A DNA stretch of 64,000 nucleotides, from NCBI RefSeq assembly GCF_900105515.1, contig NZ_FNSY01000001.1, forward strand, positions 3,844,001 to 3,908,000, given 5' to 3'. This document shows positions 58,997-64,000 of the stretch, in pieces; positions within the stretch are counted from its first letter, which is position 1, and the number at the start of each line of letters is the position of its first letter. Origin of the DNA: Streptomyces sp. 2131.1 (GTDB lineage: Bacteria; Actinomycetota; Actinomycetes; Streptomycetales; Streptomycetaceae). Both the position numbers and the translations under genes were made by a program. The notes beneath the pieces were generated by a model, which did not search any database, had not been told where the DNA came from, and saw only the letters and a program-made list of their open reading frames with translations.

Positions 58997-59941
58997 CTAC
59001 GCGGAGCCGCCGTTGCTCTTGAGCAGCTGGCCGTTGACCCACTGACCCTGCGGTGAGCAGAGGAAGTCGACCAGATGCGCGGTGTCCTGAGGGGTGCCCA
59101 GGCGGCCCAGCGGGGTGTCCCGGCGGATCAGTTCCGCCAGCTCCTCGCTCATCCAGCCGGTGTCCACCGGGCCGGGGTTGATCACGTTGGCGGTCACCCC
59201 GAGGTGGGCCAGTTCGCGCGCGGCGGCCAGGGTGATGCGGTCCAGGGCGCCCTTGCTGGCCCCGTACGGCAGGTTGCCGACGGTGTGGTCGCTGGTGAGC
59301 GCGATGATCCGGCCGGTCCCCGCGGGGGCGCGGAAGCGGAGTGCGTACTCCCGGATCAGGAGCCAGGTGGCGCGGGTGTTCACCGCGAAGTGGCGGTCGA
59401 AACTCGCGAGGGTGGTGTCCAGGAGACCGGAGTCCACCGACTCGGCGTGGCTCAGCACGAGCGCGGTGACCGGGCCGATCCGGCGCTCGGCCTCGTCGAA
59501 GATCCGGGTGGGGGCGTCCGGATCGATCAGGTCCGCCTCGATCGCGGCGGTGCGGGCGCCGTGCGCGGCGAGCGACGCCTCGATGGCCGCGGTGGAGCCG
59601 CGCTCCTCGCCCCAGGTCATGCGGCGGTCATAGGGCGTCCAGTAGGTGAAGGCGATGTCCCAGCCGGAGGAGGCCAGCCGGCGCGCGATGCCGGCGCCGA
59701 TGCCGACCGTGCGGCCGACGCCGGTGATCAGCGCGAGGGGCCGGGGCGGGGCGGCCGCGGGCGGGGCCGCCACGGGCTGCTCCGCGGTGGGCTGCTCCCC
59801 GGTGGGCTGCTCCGGCACGGGCCGCTCCGCCACCGGCCGCTCCGCGGTGGGCAGTACAGCGCTCGGCTCGTCGGTGGCGGGCGGCGCGGCGGCGGGCGAT
59901 GCGGCGGGCCGTGCGGCGGGGGGTATCTCTGCGGTGGTCAC
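58997..59941 (-). CDS. Short-chain dehydrogenase/reductase
   Basis: A protein of 314 residues. After a ~65-residue Pro/Glu/Ala-rich stretch with repeated (P/E)xxTAEQPV units comes a Rossmann fold: ALITGVGRTVGIGAGIARRL (coenzyme-binding Gly motif), IIALTSDHTVGNLPYGASKG (Ser/Tyr-x3-Lys), and NVINPGPVDTGWM. These are classical SDR features and NAD(P)H use is likely. GTG 59941 is chosen; the frame stays open far upstream but that is clearly non-coding. The repeated N-terminal extension is unusual for the family. Substrate unknown. Confidence 0.82.
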   Translation of the reverse strand: MTTAEIPPAARPAASPAAAPPATDEPSAVLPTAERPVAERPVPEQPTGEQPTAEQPVAAPPAAAPPRPLALITGVGRTVGIGAGIARRLASSGWDIAFTYWTPYDRRMTWGEERGSTAAIEASLAAHGARTAAIEADLIDPDAPTRIFDEAERRIGPVTALVLSHAESVDSGLLDTTLASFDRHFAVNTRATWLLIREYALRFRAPAGTGRIIALTSDHTVGNLPYGASKGALDRITLAAARELAHLGVTANVINPGPVDTGWMSEELAELIRRDTPLGRLGTPQDTAHLVDFLCSPQGQWVNGQLLKSNGGSA

Positions 59942-60157
59942 GGGGCCCGATCCTGCTGGACGAACTCGCCCCCGGGCAATGGGATTCGGGGTCGTACCCC
60001 TGGCCGGTCGAGGAGCCCGTACGGGCAGTGCGTACGGGCAGGTCCGCAGGCCATGCCCGGCCGGGCAGCCCGAAGAGGGATCTGCCGGGCCGGCGGGAAG
60101 CCCGGCACGCTGAAGCCATCGAACTTCCCCTCCCCTTCTGCTCCGAGGAGTCCTCCC

Positions 60158-60745
60158 ATGGCACTGACCGCCGACCGGCCCACCACGACGAAGGACACGA
60201 CGGCCGCGCGGGCCACCGGTCGGCCGGACCTCGCCGTCCGCTCCCGGCTTGCCGCGCTCAACGCCTTCCTGATGAGCGGGCTCACCCTGTGGCTGGGTCT
60301 CGTCACGCTCAACAACGTCAACGACTTCGGCACCAACAAGGCGCTCATAGGCTCCATGCTGACCATGCGGGACCTGGTGAAGGACCCCGTCCGGGGCAAC
60401 GGTCTTGAGTGGCGCGCGATGCCCGAGTCGATGGCCACACCGGCGCTGATCGGCGTCATCATCTACGAGGTGCTGATCGTGGCCCTGCTGGCCCGTGCGG
60501 CGTACGGCCTGTGGCGCCGGGCGCGCGGCGAGGAGACCGGGATCGTCGTGACGCAGCGCGCCAACATCGCGCTGGGCGCCTTCGCCGGGCTGTTCCTGCT
60601 CTTCCTCTCCGGCGGCATGTTCTTCGGCTACTGGATCTACATCGGCGCGGCCCAGCAGGTCCACTTCACCGGTCTCATCATCGGCCTGCTCGCCGCCCTG
60701 CTGGTCAACCTCCCCTCGGTGACCGGCGCCCAGCAGGAACGCTGA
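60158..60745 (+). CDS. DUF2165-type membrane protein
   Basis: A protein of 195 residues. After a ~30-residue polar N-terminus come four hydrophobic helices (FLMSGLTLWLGLVTLNNVND, IGVIIYEVLIVALLARAAYG, IALGAFAGLFLLFLSGGMFF, LIIGLLAALLVNLPSV). The first ends with the NNVNDFGTNK motif, the DUF2165 signature. ATG 60158 is preceded by GAGGAG. It is divergent from the SDR gene. Function unknown. Confidence 0.82.
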   Translation: MALTADRPTTTKDTTAARATGRPDLAVRSRLAALNAFLMSGLTLWLGLVTLNNVNDFGTNKALIGSMLTMRDLVKDPVRGNGLEWRAMPESMATPALIGVIIYEVLIVALLARAAYGLWRRARGEETGIVVTQRANIALGAFAGLFLLFLSGGMFFGYWIYIGAAQQVHFTGLIIGLLAALLVNLPSVTGAQQER

Positions 60746-60817
60746 TCCCGCACCCCGCCAACTCCCCCCCCACACAGCCCCCGCACACCCCCACGCGCAC
60801 TGCCCCGTCGGCGGTCC

Positions 60818-60854
60818 TTCCGATACGGCCCCTTCCCCAAAAGGGGTATCGGAA
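60818..60854 (+). terminator. Hairpin after the DUF2165 gene
   Basis: TTCCGATAC (60818-60826) pairs with GTATCGGAA (60846-60854) around an inner CCCCTT...AAAAGGGG. It lies in the gap before the prenyltransferase gene. Confidence 0.65.
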
Positions 60855-60908
60855 CGCCCGCCGATGGGGCATGTGTGTGTCCGGGGCCCGTCATTAATGT
60901 CCCTGGCC

Positions 60909-61850
60909 ATGGGGGCATACACAGCGCAGATCAATTCCGGTACACCGACTTCCACCCTGCGGATCGCAGGTGCGGCACGCGCCGCCGTTCTCTTCGTCGA
61001 AGAGGCGCGGGTCTGCGTGCAGATCGTCTTTCTGATGCGTTTCCTGGCAGCCGCCGCCGTCACTGCCGGAGGCCGGCTCGCCGGGATGGGGCCGGAGCTG
61101 ATCGCACCCGGTGTCAGCTGGGTGCTGGCCACCCTCTTCACGTACGGCATCAACGGGGTGTCGGACGTCAAGGAGGACCGGCTGAACCGGACCGGGCGGC
61201 CGATCGCCCGGGGCGACCTCTCACCGAAGGCCGCCGCCCGGCTGACCTGGCTCTCCGCCGCCGGGTCCGTCGTCATCGCGCTGGCCTGCAACAACGTACT
61301 GCTGATCACGTTCGTCCTGGCGTTCCTCTTCCTCGGATACGCCTACTCCGCGGCGCCCTTCCAGCTCAAGCGCAGCGCGGCCGGTACCTCCGGGTCCGTG
61401 CTGCTGATGGGGCTGCTGACGTACGCGGCGGGCTGGACGGCGGCGGGGGAGGGGCGGCCGCCGGGGGCGATGCTGGTGCTGGCCGCCGCGATGTCGCTGT
61501 GGATGTGCGTGGTGGGGGCCGTGACCAAGGACTTCTCCCATGTGCGGGGCGACGCGGCGGCCGGCCGGCGTACGTCGGTGACCGCCTGGGGCGACACCAC
61601 CGCCCGGCTGGTGGGCGGGGCGGGCGCCCTCCTGGTCGGCGGGGGCTTCCTGGCCGCCGCGCTGACCGGCTGGGCGGCCCTGCTGGGCCCGGCTGCCGCG
61701 GTGCTGGCGGGCGGGGGACTGGTGGTGGCGGTGCTCTGCCGGACCACGCGGGGCGACGAGGCCCGGGGCCGAACCCCGTACCGCGCCTTCATGGTGACCC
61801 AGCACCTGGTCCATGTGACGCTCTTCGCCGGGCTGTTCGTCGCGGCCTGA
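60909..61850 (+). CDS. UbiA-family prenyltransferase
   Basis: A protein of 313 residues with about nine membrane helices. The first Asp-rich motif is NGVSDVKEDRLNRTGRP (N-x3-D-x3-D), and the second is around VTKDFSHVRGDAAAGRRTSV. These are the prenyl-diphosphate binding sites of UbiA enzymes that attach isoprenoid chains to aromatic acceptors. ATG 60909 starts MGAYTAQINSG; an ATG 12 bp upstream is an alternative and no clear ribosome binding site settles it. A convergent terminator follows before the response regulator. Substrate unknown. Confidence 0.85.
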   Translation: MGAYTAQINSGTPTSTLRIAGAARAAVLFVEEARVCVQIVFLMRFLAAAAVTAGGRLAGMGPELIAPGVSWVLATLFTYGINGVSDVKEDRLNRTGRPIARGDLSPKAAARLTWLSAAGSVVIALACNNVLLITFVLAFLFLGYAYSAAPFQLKRSAAGTSGSVLLMGLLTYAAGWTAAGEGRPPGAMLVLAAAMSLWMCVVGAVTKDFSHVRGDAAAGRRTSVTAWGDTTARLVGGAGALLVGGGFLAAALTGWAALLGPAAAVLAGGGLVVAVLCRTTRGDEARGRTPYRAFMVTQHLVHVTLFAGLFVAA

Positions 61851-61874
61851 CCATCCGGCACTCCGGTCCGACCA

Positions 61875-61900
61875 CCCCGCACACAAGAGTGTGTGCGGGG
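61875..61900. terminator. Bidirectional terminator
   Basis: CCCCGCACAC (61875-61884) and GTGTGCGGGG (61891-61900) form a perfect 10-bp stem with a 6-nt loop, between the convergent ends of the prenyltransferase and response regulator genes. Confidence 0.85.
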
Positions 61901-61910
61901 CCGAGCCGTT

Positions 61911-62591
61911 TCAGAAGCGGCGGCGGGGCGGGTCGGGCTGGGGGAGCAGGCCGCGTTCGACGGCCTTGTTGACGGCGTCGATCCGGGAGACGGCGTCGAG
62001 CTTGGTGAAGATGTTCCGCATGTGCCGCTTGATGGTCCCCTCGGCGATGCCGAGTTTCACCGCGATCTGACGGTTGCTCATGGCCTGGGCCACCAGGGTC
62101 AGTACTTCGGCCTCGCGGTCGGAGAGGCCGCCCGCGCTGTCGGGAACGGGCTGCGGTGCGCGCAGGCTGTCGGGGGACACGGAGACGGTCACGGTGCGCA
62201 GCTCGCCGCCCTCGCGGGAGCGTACGGCGGAGATCAGGGTCTCGCGGCCGGTGCTCTTGTGCAGATAGCCGCTGATGCCGAGGTGCAGCAGCTCCTGGAC
62301 CAGCTGCTGGCCGTCGTACATGCTCAGCACGATGATCCGCAGGCCGGGGTCGCCCTGGAGCAGCCGGCGCACCGTCGCGGGCGGATCGTTGCGCGGCATC
62401 TCGATGTCGAGCAGGACGACGTCGGGGCGGTGCGCGGCGGCCAGCCGGATGGCGTCCTCGCCGTTGCCCGCCTGGGCCACGATCTCGAAGCCGGGCTCGG
62501 AGCGCAGCAGGTCGCACAGGGCCTCGCGCAGCAGGGTGTGGTCGTCGGCGACGAGGATGCGGACGGATTCGGGGGTGTCGGGGGCGCTCAT
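61911..62591 (-). CDS. LuxR/NarL-type response regulator
   Basis: A protein of 226 residues. The receiver domain (~10-130) has RILVADDH, VVLLDIEMPRND (phosphoacceptor Asp) and GYLHKS (Lys). The C-terminal HTH is LSDREAEVLTLVAQAMSNRQ, with IAEGTIKRHMRNIFTKL as recognition helix. It starts 62591, and the upstream kinase gene overlaps it by 4 bp, so they form a two-component operon. Targets are unknown. Confidence 0.92.
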   Translation of the reverse strand: MSAPDTPESVRILVADDHTLLREALCDLLRSEPGFEIVAQAGNGEDAIRLAAAHRPDVVLLDIEMPRNDPPATVRRLLQGDPGLRIIVLSMYDGQQLVQELLHLGISGYLHKSTGRETLISAVRSREGGELRTVTVSVSPDSLRAPQPVPDSAGGLSDREAEVLTLVAQAMSNRQIAVKLGIAEGTIKRHMRNIFTKLDAVSRIDAVNKAVERGLLPQPDPPRRRF

Positions 62592-63700
62592 CGGAGAGCC
62601 TGGTCCTCCTTGATCGGTATCCACATGGTGACGTGCGTCCCCCGCCCGGCCGAGGAGCCGATGTGGAGCGTGCCGCCCAGCAGGTCGGTGCGTTCCTGGA
62701 GGCCGGTGAGGCCGTTGGTGCGGCCGCCGGCGAGTACCTGTTCGGCGTCGAAGCCGAGGCCGTCGTCGATGATCTCGCACTGGATCTCGTGCGGGGCGAT
62801 GTCGATGTGGACGACGATGTTCCCCGCGTCCGCGTGCCGGAAGGCGTTGCGCAGGCACTCGCGGACCATGACGAACACCTCCTCGGCGACCGGGGCCGGA
62901 ATCCACTCGTCCAGACCCCGCACCCACAGCTGTACGGGGACGCCCTCGTCCCCCATGGAAGCGACGAAGTCGGCGAGCGCCGCCTCCAGGCAGCCGGTGA
63001 TGGCCGGGCGGCGCAGCTCGGTGACCAGCTCCCTGGTGTGGGCCAGGGTCTCCAGGATGGCGTCCTGAGCCGCCCGCACCTCCTTGGGCACGTCGGCGTT
63101 CTGCCGGGCCACCTGGAGCTCGTACAGCTCCAGCTGGCGCATGGCGAGGCTGAGGGAGTTGCCGATCTGGTCGTGGATCTCGCGGGCGAGCTTGCGGTGG
63201 CCCTTGTCGTGCACCTCGCGGACCCGGGCGAGCATGAACGAGTCGTACGCGATCGAGCCGACCTCAAGGCGGCGGCCGATGCCCTGCTGGAGGGCCCGGA
63301 TGGCCGCCGCGTACGCCTTGTCGGCGCCCTCGATGCCGGCGGTGCACTCCAGGAGGCGCTCCAGGACGGTGTCGAAGAGGATGACACCGGCCCGCACCGA
63401 GTGCGTGAGGTGGACGCCCTGCTGGACCCGGGCGCTGCCGAGGTCGACGACCTCGGCGATGTGGCTGTCGGAGACCTCCGTCAGGCCGGCCTCCAGGCTG
63501 TCGGCGCAGTCACGGAAGACCCGGCGGCCCTGTAACTCGCACTGCGCCCAGACTTCTTGTTCGGCGGCGAGCGGGCTGCTGATCCCGCGGAGCCGGGCGT
63601 GGTAGAGGGCGATCACCTCGTCCTCGTACGCCCTGAAGCGGTTCGCGGGCGGGCCGCCCTGGCGGCTGCCGAGGCGGCTCTGCGCCGGTTCTCTCATCAC
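62588..63700 (-). CDS. Sensor histidine kinase (HisKA_3 type)
   Basis: A protein of 370 residues. The dimerization/phosphoacceptor helix is KLAREIHDQIGNSLSLAM (His at the start of HisKA_3), and the ATPase part has FVMVRECLRNAFRHA (N-box), IIDDGLGFD and TNGLTGLQERTDLLGG. No membrane segment is seen in the N-terminal ~170 residues, so it is probably soluble and senses a cytoplasmic or protein-borne signal. The start at 63700 reads MMREPAQSRLG with GGAGG-like sequence upstream. It is coupled with the response regulator. Confidence 0.9.
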   Translation of the reverse strand: MMREPAQSRLGSRQGGPPANRFRAYEDEVIALYHARLRGISSPLAAEQEVWAQCELQGRRVFRDCADSLEAGLTEVSDSHIAEVVDLGSARVQQGVHLTHSVRAGVILFDTVLERLLECTAGIEGADKAYAAAIRALQQGIGRRLEVGSIAYDSFMLARVREVHDKGHRKLAREIHDQIGNSLSLAMRQLELYELQVARQNADVPKEVRAAQDAILETLAHTRELVTELRRPAITGCLEAALADFVASMGDEGVPVQLWVRGLDEWIPAPVAEEVFVMVRECLRNAFRHADAGNIVVHIDIAPHEIQCEIIDDGLGFDAEQVLAGGRTNGLTGLQERTDLLGGTLHIGSSAGRGTHVTMWIPIKEDQALR

Positions 63701-63811
63701 GCTTTCCTCCCCCGGGGCTCAACTGCTTCTCAAGCGCTGAACCGGTGCAGGATAAGCCGATTTGCGGACTGCGTGGCGGTGATGGCTGGAATCAGCCAGG
63801 TGTCCCACGTC

Positions 63812-64000
63812 TCAGTGGCGGCGGCGCAGGACGGCGGCGCGCACCTTCAGCAGGTTGGGCACCAGCGTGTAGACGACGGCCGGCACGACGATCCCGGTGA
63901 TCACCAGGGTGCGCAGGAGCATCGGGAACCCCTTCACGTAAGGGCCGACCAGCAGCTGCACGACGGTCAGGGCCGAGAAGACCGCGATCCAGGTGAGCAG
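63812..64000 (-). CDS. Membrane protein, C-terminal end (start outside window)
   Basis: The last 62 residues of a minus-strand gene that begins outside the window. It has two hydrophobic stretches, LLTWIAVFSALTVVQLLVGP and LRTLVITGIVVPAVVYTLVP, and a basic end (RAAVLRRRH). From memory this resembles the C-terminal membrane part of Streptomyces proteins with an antibiotic-biosynthesis-monooxygenase-like domain. The visible part is too short for a firm name. Confidence 0.6.
   Translation of the reverse strand: MLTWIAVFSALTVVQLLVGPYVKGFPMLLRTLVITGIVVPAVVYTLVPNLLKVRAAVLRRRH

Noticed and set aside
59942..61309. N-terminal extension of the SDR frame, giving a 770-residue protein
   Set aside because: It crosses the DUF2165 gene, the hairpin at 60818-60854 and the start of the prenyltransferase gene, and has no homologous character. 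The GTG at 59941 is the natural start.

Overview
The window is high-GC actinobacterial DNA, almost certainly Streptomyces. The left flank runs topA, tmk (kinase fused to a transporter-like domain and a charged tail), holB, a tripeptidyl-aminopeptidase-like lipoprotein and tRNA-Thr(CGT). From memory this matches the conserved Streptomyces topA-tmk-holB chromosomal block. The right flank, from about 54.5 kb to the end, is also chromosomal. It holds two tandem Imm50-like genes, a DUF4345/TetR pair, a GH43 glycosidase, an SDR, a DUF2165 membrane protein, a UbiA prenyltransferase, a LuxR-type two-component system and the end of a membrane protein.

Between these flanks lies a ~47 kb genomic island inserted in tRNA-Thr. 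The 3' 42 bases of the tRNA plus one base (7506-7548) are repeated exactly at 54478-54520. Just inside both ends lies the same pair of TGCGTGAGCG motifs, 11 bp apart and in the same orientation, which look like integrase arm sites. The island carries a tyrosine integrase whose reading frame is broken by one missing base, an XRE regulator, an Xis-like protein, a DUF3631 ATPase, an iteron-like repeat field, a DUF2637 membrane protein, MobC and a relaxase. It has no evident TraB/FtsK or type IV secretion genes, so it looks mobilizable rather than self-transmissible.

Two separate operons of tyrosine recombinases sit in the island. One (8950-12850) is an active-looking recombinase, a small HTH protein and an 811-residue zinc-rich protein with a degenerate recombinase domain. 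The other (21737-25534) looks like a Tn554-type TnpA/TnpB/TnpC trio. Each faces a convergent gene for a membrane protein of the same architecture, which may be shared cargo.

Cargo from 25.9 to 33.3 kb includes a kinase-like protein, a possible ribosomal-peptide-like locus (56-residue peptide, JmjC/cupin oxygenase, aldo/keto reductase, an HATPase and an XRE-TPR regulator) and a serine hydrolase. From 33.8 to 54.2 kb the cargo is a large anti-phage island. It holds a C5-cytosine methyltransferase with an endonuclease III-like iron-sulfur tail, Vsr, an AbrB protein, AIPR, a DUF4420 PD-(D/E)XK nuclease, a Z1 helicase, a MORC-like GHKL ATPase, an unrecognised PD-(D/E)XK-like protein, DrmB and DrmA. 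A divergent EVE-like/HNH endonuclease and a HEPN-type protein follow. This joins the DISARM helicase core to a MORC/Z1/AIPR restriction module. The hybrid, together with the methyltransferase fusion, is the most promising candidate for an undescribed system here.
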